63,568 nucleotides of DNA from Psychrobacter sp. (GCF_030454045.1 NZ_JAKDJE010000008.1:1-63568), one strand, 5' to 3'; positions 1 through 9,353 are shown, numbered from the stretch's first letter. Program-made: numbers and translations. Notes: generated from the letters alone by a model not told the origin.

Positions 1-109
1 GGAACATTATAATTTGTAAAAATGTTATTAATATTTAAAGAGTAGATCAAACAATCAGAGCTTAGAATTAGCCTGTTTAAAAACAAAGAAACTTTGGAGT
101 TTTACAAGA

Positions 110-1237
110 ATGAATAAGTACAAAATAGCATTTATAGGCTGGAATCCTTTTCAATTTATACATATTAAATTATTAGCTAGCAAAATTCCAGGAAGCGTTT
201 TTATATTAGAGAAGAGAAGGGATCATCTTAATGATTTTACAAAAGAAATTCTAACCAATCAAGAAGTTCCTGTTGTCGTTTGGGAGACTGGAAAGATTAA
301 AGAATTAGATGGCGTTTTTGACGTTATTGTATGTCAAACGATGTTTCTACACTTACCATTATTTGAGAAAACAAAAATTGTAATGCTTCAATATGGTTAT
401 GCTAAAGAGCCACACAACTATGGCACATGGAGAGCGTTAGCAGATTTATGTCTTGTATACGGATCCTATCCAGAAAAGAAATTATCTACTTATGCGCCAT
501 CTGAGGCTGTTGGTAATCCTAGATTACAGTTATGGTATGATGAAGATTTCCATCTGATTGCAAAAAATAAGTATATTCATAGTATAGATGATGGTTTGCT
601 AACAGTCTTATATATGCCAACTTGGGGAGAGTTGTCTAGTATAGATGAGTATATAGGTGCAGTTCTTGGTTTATCTGAACGTTATAATGTACTCGTTAAA
701 TTGCATCACAATACAGATCTTTTGGAAGATGGTAGATTAGAAAAAATAGAAACTGATAGGATACATTTCTTTGGTTCCAATGACGATGCTCTAGAACTTC
801 TTAGTATTTCTGATATCGTCATTTCTGATTATAGTGGTGCGATTTTCGATGCTATTCATTGCGAAAAACCAGTTGTTCTTTTAGATAAGAATGAAAATGA
901 AATTTTAGAAGAAGCTAAGATTGATACGCATAGTCTAGAGTTTAATAGAAGAGATGAGCTCGGATATAGAGTAGCTAGACCATCTGATCTGATTGACGGT
1001 ATAAAACATATAGAAGAAAATTATGATTATATAGTTGGTGAGAAAAAAGCTATAAAATCTGAATTATATGAATATAGTGAAAACTCTGTAGAGAAATGTA
1101 TTGAAGCGATAAACAGTCTAATATCTGGTGATATCGTGCGTAATCAAATGCAGTCTTATATCCATGATTCAGTAAAAGAGCTATACCAGTTAAAACGTCA
1201 ATACAATATTTTAAAGAAGAGTAAAAATGGCAGATAA
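110..1237 (+). CDS. CDP-glycerol glycerophosphotransferase-like capsule enzyme
   Basis: Member of the CDP-glycerol:poly(glycerophosphate) glycerophosphotransferase family (TagB/TagF fold, GT-B), which transfers glycerol-phosphate (or ribitol-phosphate) from a CDP-activated donor to a growing polymer at the inner face of the membrane. Seen: a short N-terminal Rossmann half; LYMPTWGE near residue 167, like the YAPTWR-type motif of the family; and the C-terminal motif ISDYSGAIFDAIHCEKPVV near residues 236-254, the donor-binding SDYSS..FD signature. At 375 residues it has the length of a single catalytic domain. An SD (GGAG at 95-98) precedes the ATG. It is the first gene of a co-directional, AT-rich operon and overlaps the next gene by 11 bp. 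The polymer it makes is inferred to contain polyol phosphate; the exact polyol cannot be read from the sequence. No TagD/Gct-type CDP-glycerol synthase lies in the window. Confidence 0.75.
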   Translation: MNKYKIAFIGWNPFQFIHIKLLASKIPGSVFILEKRRDHLNDFTKEILTNQEVPVVVWETGKIKELDGVFDVIVCQTMFLHLPLFEKTKIVMLQYGYAKEPHNYGTWRALADLCLVYGSYPEKKLSTYAPSEAVGNPRLQLWYDEDFHLIAKNKYIHSIDDGLLTVLYMPTWGELSSIDEYIGAVLGLSERYNVLVKLHHNTDLLEDGRLEKIETDRIHFFGSNDDALELLSISDIVISDYSGAIFDAIHCEKPVVLLDKNENEILEEAKIDTHSLEFNRRDELGYRVARPSDLIDGIKHIEENYDYIVGEKKAIKSELYEYSENSVEKCIEAINSLISGDIVRNQMQSYIHDSVKELYQLKRQYNILKKSKNGR

Positions 1238-3692
1238 ATCACTTTTTAGTATGTTTTCTATACTTAATATTAAAAATGTTCATCCTGATTCTATTAATGA
1301 TAAAGTTTTGAATGTTTTACCATTAGATAAGATAAAGCTAGTTTATAAATTAGCTATCAGAACAAATAATAGTGTATTACAGGAAAAATGTATTGCACAC
1401 GCTAGGAGAAGGTTCCCTCAGAATACTTTTAGCTATATCGAAGAGGCAAAAACTAAAATCAAGTACGAAAAATTTAACGAAGCTTGGGAAATTCTAAACA
1501 AAGCCCCCCATAATAAAGAAATTGATGCATTAAAGAAAAATGTAGCATCAAAGAGAAATGTAGCATTAGCTGACAAGGAAAAACCATCTTTAGCTTATCT
1601 TGATATTGCTGAGTTAGAAGGTTCTACATTGAGTAAACTGAAAAAAGTCCACAGCTCAGCTGTTGATGCAAATAATGTGAGATTACAAGAAGAGTGTATA
1701 GCAAGGGCGATAACTGATTTTCCTCAACATACTTTCGGTTATGTTGAAGAAGCGAAAATTCAAATACAACGTAGGCAGTTTAATGACGCTTGGAAGGTCT
1801 TGACTAAATCACCTAACAGTAAAACAGTTGAGTCATTAAAACAGAAGATCCTTTCTCATGATGGTGCCCATCTAACTACTATGCTAGAAGAAGAAATTAT
1901 GAGAATAAGTAAATTAATTAAATTAAAGCCTTTAAACTCTAAGTACTATGACGATTATATTTTATTTCTAAGCAAATTGGGTAGGAATAAAGAGGTTGAA
2001 AAATTAATCAAATGGCTCCCAGTTGATGTAGATTCTTTTACCATGAAAACTAGGTTTGCCATTATTGCAGGCTATGTAGATTTAGGAGATCAAAAAAGCG
2101 CTTTAGATCACCTACTTTTGATGCAAAAGAAATACATGATGGATAGAAGGGTTTTACATAGAATATCCGATATATATAAGTTCGATAAACAGACAGATAG
2201 AGCCTATTCGTATCTGTTGCTTGGTGAACAGACCTATCCAATTTATGGTGCGATCAGAAGATTAACTTTTGAGTCTGATCACAATATGATCGACAATGGG
2301 AATGAGACTCTAGATAGAGTACTAGATTTTAAAGAAGCCGAGTTGGCAAGATTTCTTAGCATGATTAACAGGGTGTCTTGTTTTTACCCTGAGAGAAAGG
2401 ATGAACTTGTTGAATGTAGGATAAAAGTTAGAAGGGTTATTATACAAAATATACTTAAGAACAATAGTGAATTTAATAAAAATCTTAAGTTTTTACTTGC
2501 TAATAGATGGTTCGCCGACGCAATGGAGTTTATGAGCCAAGGCTTAGAACTTGGTTTTCATCTTGATGAGAACGTATCAGCACTATATAAAAAAATAGAA
2601 AAAAACCTTGTTTATAGTGACTCGAAAAACATTATAGCTTGGCTAGAAATAGCAGATCAAAATGAAAGGTCTGATGTTTTGCTAGGAATGATGAATGGCT
2701 TTCCAGTTGATGTTAATAAAATAGAAAGAGAAGCTGTAAAAATTGAACTGTTTATACCTAGTGCTTTTTTTACTCCGCCAGAAAAAGAAAAGCCGTCATT
2801 TAAGACAGCGCAGGAATATTTTAGAGAAATATGCGAAATAGTATCGTCATATGAAGATATAATAATTATTCCAAGACATCAGTATCACTGGAAAAACGTA
2901 TCTAGAAAAACAGATTTTAAGGCTATTAGCTATCATACTTTCAATGAAGTGGATAACCCTAACTGGTTGCATGTGCAAGAGTCTACACTGGCAGGTCGTT
3001 GCTCTGTTGATACGAAAGGGTTTGCAGGTTATGCCAAAATGGCGACTGATTTTTCAGAGATCGAAGAGTATACAAGTAATATTGACCAATCTACTTTAGA
3101 TGAAAATTTTAACTATTTGTATCAAGAATACGTCGTTAATAACGTATCTAAATATCATCAAAATGAGAAAGTATTTGTCTCCGAAGGTGAGTATGTATTT
3201 GTAGCACTTCAGGTTCTAACAGACATAGTAGCAGATATCGCATTTTTTGATGGGATACAAATGCTCAAAACGATTGCTGAATATTATAAGAATACAGCTA
3301 CTAAGGTGGTTGTAAAGCGTCATCCTTACTGTAACTCACTTAGTATGCAGTTATTGATTGAAAATCTGTTGAATGAAGGTGCTATCATAGTTTCAGATGC
3401 CTCAATTCATAGTATTATAGAAAATGCTAACGCTGTATTTGTCGTCAACTCAGGTGTTGGATTTGAAGCTCTTATGCACTTAAAACCTGTGATAGTATGC
3501 GGACAATGTGATTATGAATATGCGGTATCTAGCCAAGTAAAAACCCCACAGGAATTGTTACAGTATCTAGAGAAAGATGAGTTTTTAATTGATACGCAAA
3601 AAGTGAAAAAACTGCTGTATTATTATGCAAACGTATATAACCCAAAATTAGATGAGTTGCCAGCGCTTTTAAAAAAATGGATTTATATTTAA
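1227..3692 (+). CDS. TPR-like plus capsule polysaccharide transferase-like protein
   Basis: Two-part 821-residue protein. The N-terminal half is helical and repetitive: residues about 35-109 and 136-210 are a recognisable internal duplication (QEKCIAHARRRFPQNTF versus QEECIARAITDFPQHTF, then EEAK and AW spacing), consistent with TPR-like helical hairpins. The last 170 residues resemble the Capsule_synth/Kdo-transferase fold of KpsC/KpsS: VVVKRHPYCN near 690, then AVFVVNSGVGFEALMHLKPV near 735-755 and the VIVCG strand. That half probably catalyses a transfer reaction in capsule assembly while the repeats bind partners or polymer. It overlaps the upstream glycerophosphotransferase gene by 11 bp, suggesting translational coupling. 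No signal peptide or membrane segment is seen. Substrate unknown. Confidence 0.6.
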   Translation: MADKSLFSMFSILNIKNVHPDSINDKVLNVLPLDKIKLVYKLAIRTNNSVLQEKCIAHARRRFPQNTFSYIEEAKTKIKYEKFNEAWEILNKAPHNKEIDALKKNVASKRNVALADKEKPSLAYLDIAELEGSTLSKLKKVHSSAVDANNVRLQEECIARAITDFPQHTFGYVEEAKIQIQRRQFNDAWKVLTKSPNSKTVESLKQKILSHDGAHLTTMLEEEIMRISKLIKLKPLNSKYYDDYILFLSKLGRNKEVEKLIKWLPVDVDSFTMKTRFAIIAGYVDLGDQKSALDHLLLMQKKYMMDRRVLHRISDIYKFDKQTDRAYSYLLLGEQTYPIYGAIRRLTFESDHNMIDNGNETLDRVLDFKEAELARFLSMINRVSCFYPERKDELVECRIKVRRVIIQNILKNNSEFNKNLKFLLANRWFADAMEFMSQGLELGFHLDENVSALYKKIEKNLVYSDSKNIIAWLEIADQNERSDVLLGMMNGFPVDVNKIEREAVKIELFIPSAFFTPPEKEKPSFKTAQEYFREICEIVSSYEDIIIIPRHQYHWKNVSRKTDFKAISYHTFNEVDNPNWLHVQESTLAGRCSVDTKGFAGYAKMATDFSEIEEYTSNIDQSTLDENFNYLYQEYVVNNVSKYHQNEKVFVSEGEYVFVALQVLTDIVADIAFFDGIQMLKTIAEYYKNTATKVVVKRHPYCNSLSMQLLIENLLNEGAIIVSDASIHSIIENANAVFVVNSGVGFEALMHLKPVIVCGQCDYEYAVSSQVKTPQELLQYLEKDEFLIDTQKVKKLLYYYANVYNPKLDELPALLKKWIYI

Positions 3693-3724
3693 CAATTTTA
3701 ATGTTTTCTTACTAAGGTAGCGCT

Positions 3725-5371
3725 ATGAAAGTTATATCGGTTTTAAATAAGATATCTGAGAAATCAGGTGGCATGACAAGAATTTCAATGCATAGAACTG
3801 AGTCCTTTGTAGATACTGGTGTTGACTCGGCTGTTGTTACTTTAGCTCTTGACAATAAACTGAATGATACAATAAATAACTTAATTTCTATTTCGACAAT
3901 TAGTACTAAATTGAAAGTTATTAATTTCTATAGCTCTTTGTCTTATGCTTATAAGCATGGTGTGGATTTATCAGCGGTATTCTCTATTCATCATCAAAAA
4001 AGCTTAATGGAGAAAGTAAAAAAAATAAGAATAAACCCAAGAGATTCTAATTCAACTCTAATTAAATACTTTACTTCTAGTAATGATTTGTTTCTTGAAG
4101 AATATCTTAATGAAGATAATGTTTGTACTTGTGTGTTGTACTACCATCCACAAAAAGGCTGCTTACAATTTCCTTCAAAAAGTTCAATCCACGCTCATTG
4201 GTTATCAGAACTCAAGGGCACTTCAGATTGTTACTATATTGCAGATGCTATAAGGATGGCAAAGTCTGTTTGTATGGTCTCAGATAAGAATGCTTATAAA
4301 ATATTGGTGGCTCATGGCAACCACTTATTAATGCCAAGAACTGTAGGCTCAAAAATAAACCCAATATATAACAATGTTTTTAACTACAACAAGTTGTGTG
4401 ATGCTTTCGTACTCCTTACTAATCATCAACGCGAAGATATAGAAGCTCAATTTGATATTAATAATTGCTATGTGATACCTAATCCTGTTAAGAGTGTTAA
4501 TAATGAGCAATTAGATAAAAATTCAGAAAATTTTGCTATTATTCTTACACGACTAGCGAGCGTTAAGCAAATCGACAAAATGATTAAAGCCTTTAGTCAT
4601 ATAGTGTCTGCAAATAAAAATGCCATTTTAGAGATATGGGGAGATGGTGATGAGCGAGATAATCTTGAAGCTTTAGTCAAAAAAAGTAAATTAGAGAATA
4701 ATGTCAAGTTTATGGGGTTTTCCATAAATCCTCATAGAGAGCTATCTCGTGCTACCGTGACATTGAGTATGTCTTCAGCTGAAGGATTTCCAGGTAGTAT
4801 GGTCGAAGCCTTAGCATGCGGCACACCCGTAGTATCCACCAAAACCAAATATGGACCAACCGATATTATCACAGATGGCAAAGATGGTTTTTTGGTCAAC
4901 AATGAAAAAGAGTTTATAGAAAAGGTTTCATATCTATTAAACAATCCAGATATAGCTTATGAAATGGGGAGAAATGGTATAGCTAGCTCTTCAAGATTTT
5001 CGTCTAACCAGATAATCAATAAGTGGATGAGTTTGTTTAGTGAGTTAAAAGAAACTAAAGCTCATGAAAGTGGATATGAATTTTCTGGAAAGATAATCAA
5101 GAATACTATTGGAACGAAGCTAGGGTGGATTTATTTAGATAAAGATATAAAAAAAGCAGCTTCTCTTGAAGCCTCTGGTTCAATATTCATTAAAAATATT
5201 GATAAGAATAAAGAATTTGGTGGAGTTTGTGAGTTAGAGTCACAAGTTTATGATATTGAGAAAGTAAACTTTGATACTAAAAAAGAGGTTTACCGCTTTA
5301 GAGTAATTTACAAAGGCGAAATTTACAAAGGTAGTATTCCTGCTAAAAGTATAGAGTTTGTTGTTTTATAG
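3725..5371 (+). CDS. Glycosyltransferase family 4 (TagE-like)
   Basis: Retaining GT-B glycosyltransferase of the GT4 group. Seen: ILTRLASVKQIDKMIKAF near residue 275, the start of the donor-binding domain; EIWGDGDE near 302; and the EX7E catalytic signature within SAEGFPGSMVEALACGTPVV near residues 353-372. The protein most resembles poly(glycerol-phosphate) alpha-glucosyltransferases of the TagE type, including an N-terminal acceptor half of about 250 residues. The last 100 residues (from about 445) are an additional domain of unknown role. It lies 32 bp downstream of the TPR/transferase gene in the capsule operon and has an SD (AAGGTAG at 3714-3720). Inferred job: decorating or extending the capsule backbone with a hexose. 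Its 3' end overlaps a 29-bp sequence repeated after the last gene of the operon. Confidence 0.75.
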   Translation: MKVISVLNKISEKSGGMTRISMHRTESFVDTGVDSAVVTLALDNKLNDTINNLISISTISTKLKVINFYSSLSYAYKHGVDLSAVFSIHHQKSLMEKVKKIRINPRDSNSTLIKYFTSSNDLFLEEYLNEDNVCTCVLYYHPQKGCLQFPSKSSIHAHWLSELKGTSDCYYIADAIRMAKSVCMVSDKNAYKILVAHGNHLLMPRTVGSKINPIYNNVFNYNKLCDAFVLLTNHQREDIEAQFDINNCYVIPNPVKSVNNEQLDKNSENFAIILTRLASVKQIDKMIKAFSHIVSANKNAILEIWGDGDERDNLEALVKKSKLENNVKFMGFSINPHRELSRATVTLSMSSAEGFPGSMVEALACGTPVVSTKTKYGPTDIITDGKDGFLVNNEKEFIEKVSYLLNNPDIAYEMGRNGIASSSRFSSNQIINKWMSLFSELKETKAHESGYEFSGKIIKNTIGTKLGWIYLDKDIKKAASLEASGSIFIKNIDKNKEFGGVCELESQVYDIEKVNFDTKKEVYRFRVIYKGEIYKGSIPAKSIEFVVL

Positions 5372-5380
5372 CAAGTCTAC
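5352..5380. repeat. 29-bp dispersed repeat, copy 1
   Basis: This stretch covers the last codons and stop of the GT4 gene. It matches 9351-9379 in 26 of 29 positions by eye, and the second copy sits exactly at the stop of the last capsule gene. Both copies lie at gene ends. It could be a recombination scar left by cassette exchange or a duplicated gene tail. Confidence 0.55.
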
Positions 5381-5414
5381 TTATAGTCAGCTCAAAATAA
5401 AATTGAAGGTAAAC

Positions 5415-6596
5415 ATGATATACACATTGTTAGACAAATCTGAAACCAGACGTGTTGAACCTACTGAAGTGAACGGTGATCTGAAATGCTACTTACAAAG
5501 GTTAAATCATTATAGGATTAAAGTTAGTTCTTTCGAAGAGCATTGCTTTGAGAGGGAAATTTGTGATTATCGGCATAATTACCAACCAAGAACCTCTAAA
5601 AGAGTAAAGAAGATAGATTCATTTGATTTGATCAAGTTTAATAATGCTATATGTTTTGGTGATGGAGCGATAAAGACAGCTAATAAAAAAATTTTTTTAA
5701 GTCATATGCTGAATGAAAGTATATTTTATCCATTAGATAAGATTCGGTTTAATGGTTTCAAAGGTCTTATTAAAAATAGGCTAGGATTAGAGCTTCTAGG
5801 TGATGGATACGTAAAACTAAACGATAATATTAATAATTACTCATATACTAACGAAACTGTATTACTAATGACACGGTTAAAAGATAATTCGTATAGCCAC
5901 TTTGTTTGGGATACGATACCATTACTAGCCTACCGTGATTTTCTAAGGAAAGAGCTGGGAGAAGATGTAAAGATATTGATACCATATGAATCAATATCTT
6001 CTTTTAAATTAGAATTTTTGATGAGGTTAGGTGTAAAAAAATCAGACTTAATCGTTAAGCCTTTATCAATATCAATGTTATTCAAAAATATATATGTTGG
6101 AAGCCGTACGTCAACTAATAATGTTTCGATTTCAGACTTTTCTTTACCTGTTCTAACAAGTTTAAGATTAGAGAAAAGAAAAACGAATAAAAAAAATCTA
6201 TATTATTTTGATCGGAATGATGAGCGAAAGGGTATTCGAACAATTATAAATGAGTCAAAGATTATAGATATTTGCAAGAAGCATGGCTTAGAAATAAAAA
6301 CTCCAGGAAAAATGACTTTATCAGAAAAACAAGAAATATTTTCACAAGCTGATTTAATAGTTGGGCAATATGGTGGAGGAATGCAAAATCATTTTCTATG
6401 TAACTCTGGGACTCATATCTTGTTACTGCAAAGTGAAAATTTTTTCCGAGAAATTCATTATAATACAGCGACAAGATTAAATCATTATGTAACATCCATT
6501 ATAGGTCCTGCTCTCTCTACGGGTAATAACAGTGATTTTAGTATCGATGATGCTGTTTTTGAGCGCGAACTAGTTAAAATACTCGGAAAATTGTAG
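5415..6596 (+). CDS. Glycosyltransferase family 61 (DUF563) protein
   Basis: Looks like a GT61-family enzyme (DUF563). Seen: SHFVWDTIPLLAYRDF near residue 160, the usual N-terminal family motif around an invariant H; KMTLSEKQEIFSQADLIVG near 298-316, followed by GQYGGGMQNHFLC, which corresponds to the G-x-H-G-A-x-x-N motif of the family with H replaced by Y. I place the start at ATG 5415 because it has a GAAGG SD at 5405-5409. The open frame runs back to 5358, overlapping the previous gene by 14 bp, but there the start has no SD. No signal peptide or TM segment. Inferred role: sugar transfer to the capsule repeat unit; donor and linkage unknown. Confidence 0.65.
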   Translation: MIYTLLDKSETRRVEPTEVNGDLKCYLQRLNHYRIKVSSFEEHCFEREICDYRHNYQPRTSKRVKKIDSFDLIKFNNAICFGDGAIKTANKKIFLSHMLNESIFYPLDKIRFNGFKGLIKNRLGLELLGDGYVKLNDNINNYSYTNETVLLMTRLKDNSYSHFVWDTIPLLAYRDFLRKELGEDVKILIPYESISSFKLEFLMRLGVKKSDLIVKPLSISMLFKNIYVGSRTSTNNVSISDFSLPVLTSLRLEKRKTNKKNLYYFDRNDERKGIRTIINESKIIDICKKHGLEIKTPGKMTLSEKQEIFSQADLIVGQYGGGMQNHFLCNSGTHILLLQSENFFREIHYNTATRLNHYVTSIIGPALSTGNNSDFSIDDAVFERELVKILGKL

Positions 6597-6630
6597 TTTA
6601 TATTTACTTAACCTAAAATGGATAATCTGA

Positions 6631-7029
6631 ATGAAGAGGTTAATTGTTGATTTAGATGGTACTGTGACGTTGGGTAATACATCCGACTATATAAATGTAT
6701 TGCCTAACCTAGAGCTAATTAAATCTTTGAATAAGTATCAACAAGATGGCTTTACTATTGTAATAGCAACAGCAAGAAACATGCGTACTTATGAGGGTAA
6801 TGTAGGGAAAATTAATATTCACACTTTACCTACTATCATTGAATGGCTAAATAAACACGATGTTCCTTATGATGAAATTATTATCGGTAAACCTTGGTGT
6901 GGCAATGAAGGGTTTTATATTGATGATAAATCTATTCGACCTTCTGAATTTACTTCAATGGGTTATGAAGAGATTATGCAGCTATTAGCAAAAGAAAATT
7001 CGTATACTGATAGTGGCAACGAACTCTAG
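6631..7029 (+). CDS. HAD phosphatase of the EcbF/BcbF capsule type
   Basis: Small (132-residue) HAD-superfamily phosphatase. Seen: motif I IVDLDGTVTL at residues 4-13 with both aspartates; motif II in IATARNMRTYEGNVGKIN near 46-63; a lysine in IIGKPW near 92-97; and motif IV FYIDDKSIRP near 101-110. The short cap-less form and the TARNMRTYEGN sequence match the capsule-locus family named after Pasteurella/Actinobacillus EcbF and BcbF (TIGR01689). The likely job is removing phosphate from a small sugar- or polyol-phosphate intermediate before or after nucleotide activation. It is followed after only 8 bp by a kinase/nucleotidyltransferase fusion and then another nucleotidyltransferase, so the three genes look like one precursor-making module. 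Confidence 0.75.
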   Translation: MKRLIVDLDGTVTLGNTSDYINVLPNLELIKSLNKYQQDGFTIVIATARNMRTYEGNVGKINIHTLPTIIEWLNKHDVPYDEIIIGKPWCGNEGFYIDDKSIRPSEFTSMGYEEIMQLLAKENSYTDSGNEL

Positions 7030-7037
7030 GTATTAAT

Positions 7038-8618
7038 ATGTTTTTAATTATGTCAGGTGCTTATATAGGCCAAGAATTACAATCTGAATTCGGGAGAATT
7101 CCTCCTAGTTTTTTACCTTTAGGGAATAGACGACTTTTTCAGCATCAAGTGAAGCTCGCACCTGTTAATACAAAGATTTACCTTTCTGTTCCTGAGAGCT
7201 ACCTTATTTCTCAGACAGATCTTAAATCATTATCTGAAAACCAGGTTGAAATATTAGCATTACCTGATAGTTTAACATTAGGCGAATCACTAATTGCAGC
7301 GCTTAACATATCCGAGCATAATTTTAGCAAGCCATTACACCTATTATTTGGAGATACTTTATTTAGTAAGCTGCCTGAGGGAGATAATTTTGCTTCACTT
7401 TCAACGGTTGAAGAGAATTACCATTGGGCTCTAGCGACTGAAGATGAAAATAATTGGTTACAACAAGCACAAGGTGACTTAGATATTAATGGTAGCCAAA
7501 TTGTAAATGGTTACTTTAAATTCTCAGAACCTCGTGCATTATTAAGAGCATTAACCAAGTCTAACTGGAACTTTTTGGATGGTGTAAATTATTATCGTAA
7601 ATTGACAGCTTTTTCTAGTCAATTATCTGATGACTGGTTGGACTTTGGACATGTCAATACTTACTACTCATCAAAAGTTAACTTTACAACGCAACGAGCT
7701 TTTAATGATTTGGCGATAACCTCTTCTTGGATTGAAAAGTCTAGCAGTAAAGATATTAAAATTGTAGCGGAGTCTAATTGGTTTGCTAAGCTACCTTACT
7801 CTTTACGCCGTTATATCCCTCAATATTTAGGTGAAGAAAACAATAATGGGCGTACAAGTTACCGCTTAGAGTATCTGCATAATACCACATTAAATGAGTT
7901 ATACGTTTTTTCAGAACTTCCTCAAAAAGTATGGAAGCGTATTCTAAATGAGTGTGTTGATTTTCTTCTTGCATGCAGCCAAGAGAAAGCGCCAGATGGT
8001 GCTTTAGCTAACTTACTCCCAGAGCTTTTTGGTAAAAAAACTAACCAAAGACTTGAGGAGTTTTGTACTTTAAGAGGCTATAAGTTGGGACAGCTATGGA
8101 ATTATGAAAATGATTTGGTGTCATTAAATGATATCTTATTATTATCTAATCAAAATCTTCCTTTTGATGATAATAATATCTCTATTTTACACGGTGATCT
8201 TTGTTTTAGTAACGTGCTGTATGACTTCCGCTCCAATAGAATTAAAGTCATTGATCCACGTGGCTTAACACCTGATGGTCAATTATCAAATTATGGGCAT
8301 GTTTATTACGATATCGCTAAATTGTCACATTCTGTTATTGGATTGTATGATTGGATCATTGCTGGGTATTATCATGTTGATATTTCTGAACAGAATATAA
8401 CACTTTCTATTGATACTAACAGAAAAGAGCATGGAACTCAGACCTACTTCATTGATTTGATTTATAAAAAATTTGGAATTTCTGAGGAAAATATTATTGC
8501 AATGCAAATACAATTGTTTTTATCTATGTTGCCTTTACATAGCGACGATCCAAAGCGTCAAGATGCCTTTTTTGCTAATGCATTCCGCCTTTATAAAAGA
8601 CTGAAAGAATTAAAATAG
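7038..8618 (+). CDS. Nucleotidyltransferase-like/aminoglycoside-phosphotransferase-like fusion
   Basis: A 526-residue two-domain protein. Residues 1 to about 230 resemble a sugar-phosphate nucleotidyltransferase: FLPLGNRRLFQHQVKL near 25-40 corresponds to the LPLGNKPLIEYQ region, and LFGDTLF near 102 to the metal-binding D. The N-terminal G-rich loop is atypical (SGAYIGQELQSEFGR instead of GxGTRL), so catalysis by this half is doubtful. Residues about 250-526 are an APH/choline-kinase-like domain with the Brenner motif ILHGDLCFSNVLYD near 383-396 and the metal-binding DPRG near 404. It is separated by 8 bp from the HAD gene and 9 bp from the next nucleotidyltransferase. Inferred: phosphorylates a small alcohol or sugar that the partner enzyme activates with a nucleotide. 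Substrate unknown. Confidence 0.65.
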   Translation: MFLIMSGAYIGQELQSEFGRIPPSFLPLGNRRLFQHQVKLAPVNTKIYLSVPESYLISQTDLKSLSENQVEILALPDSLTLGESLIAALNISEHNFSKPLHLLFGDTLFSKLPEGDNFASLSTVEENYHWALATEDENNWLQQAQGDLDINGSQIVNGYFKFSEPRALLRALTKSNWNFLDGVNYYRKLTAFSSQLSDDWLDFGHVNTYYSSKVNFTTQRAFNDLAITSSWIEKSSSKDIKIVAESNWFAKLPYSLRRYIPQYLGEENNNGRTSYRLEYLHNTTLNELYVFSELPQKVWKRILNECVDFLLACSQEKAPDGALANLLPELFGKKTNQRLEEFCTLRGYKLGQLWNYENDLVSLNDILLLSNQNLPFDDNNISILHGDLCFSNVLYDFRSNRIKVIDPRGLTPDGQLSNYGHVYYDIAKLSHSVIGLYDWIIAGYYHVDISEQNITLSIDTNRKEHGTQTYFIDLIYKKFGISEENIIAMQIQLFLSMLPLHSDDPKRQDAFFANAFRLYKRLKELK

Positions 8619-8627
8619 GTAATAATT

Positions 8628-9353
8628 ATGATTGTTATTCCAATGGCAGGTTTAAGTTCTCGCTTTTTTAAAGCGGGTTATGAACTACCAAAGTATATGT
8701 TAGAAGCACATGGTGAAAGTTTATTTGATCATTCAATAAAAAGCTTTCAAGCATATTTTGAAAATATCCGCTTTGTTTTTATTGTAAGAGATGTGTTTAA
8801 TACTCCTGAGTTTGTTAAGCAAAGGGCTGTTGCCTTAAACATAAAAGATTATGACATTGTAGTGTTGAATGAAGAAACAAGAGGTCAAGCCGAGACGGTT
8901 ACTTTAGGCCTAAGTAGTTACCGTGAGGGTATTGAACCTATTACAATTTTTAATATCGATACATTTAGACCAAGTTTTGAATATCCTAACTTAGAGCAAC
9001 TTGGCGACGGGTATTTAGAGGTATTTAAAGGATCTGGTGATAATTGGTCTTTTGTTCGCCCCATAAGTGATAGCAGTACACAAGTAGACTTAACAACAGA
9101 AAAGAATCCTATTTCTGACCTATGTTGTACTGGCTTATATCATTTTAAGAGTATCCAAGATTACTTTGAGGCTTACGACTACTATCTTTCTATTCCAAAA
9201 GAACGGTGGGAGAAAGGGGAGTTGTATGTTGCCCCTCTATACAATTACCTAATAAAAAAAGGGAAAAATATTCATTTTCATAGAATCGATAATGATGACG
9301 TCATATTCTGCGGCACTCCGTCGGAATATACTTCATTTGTTGAAAAGGTATAG
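8628..9353 (+). CDS. NTP-transferase family nucleotidyltransferase
   Basis: Sugar- or alcohol-phosphate nucleotidyltransferase with a Rossmann-like NTP_transferase fold. Seen: the nucleotide-binding loop MAGLSSRFFKAGYELPKYML at residues 6-25, which keeps the G-x-(S/T)-x-R and PK of the family; NEETRGQAETVTLGL near 84-98 (base recognition and the Q-A-x-T motif); and FNIDTFRP near 107 with the metal-binding D. Its 241-residue length fits LicC- or IspD-like stand-alone enzymes without a left-handed beta-helix. Last gene of the AT-rich capsule operon, 9 bp after the kinase fusion, with SD AGGTAAT at 8618-8624. Probably produces the activated donor used by one of the upstream transferases; CTP versus UTP cannot be decided. 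Confidence 0.7.
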   Translation: MIVIPMAGLSSRFFKAGYELPKYMLEAHGESLFDHSIKSFQAYFENIRFVFIVRDVFNTPEFVKQRAVALNIKDYDIVVLNEETRGQAETVTLGLSSYREGIEPITIFNIDTFRPSFEYPNLEQLGDGYLEVFKGSGDNWSFVRPISDSSTQVDLTTEKNPISDLCCTGLYHFKSIQDYFEAYDYYLSIPKERWEKGELYVAPLYNYLIKKGKNIHFHRIDNDDVIFCGTPSEYTSFVEKV

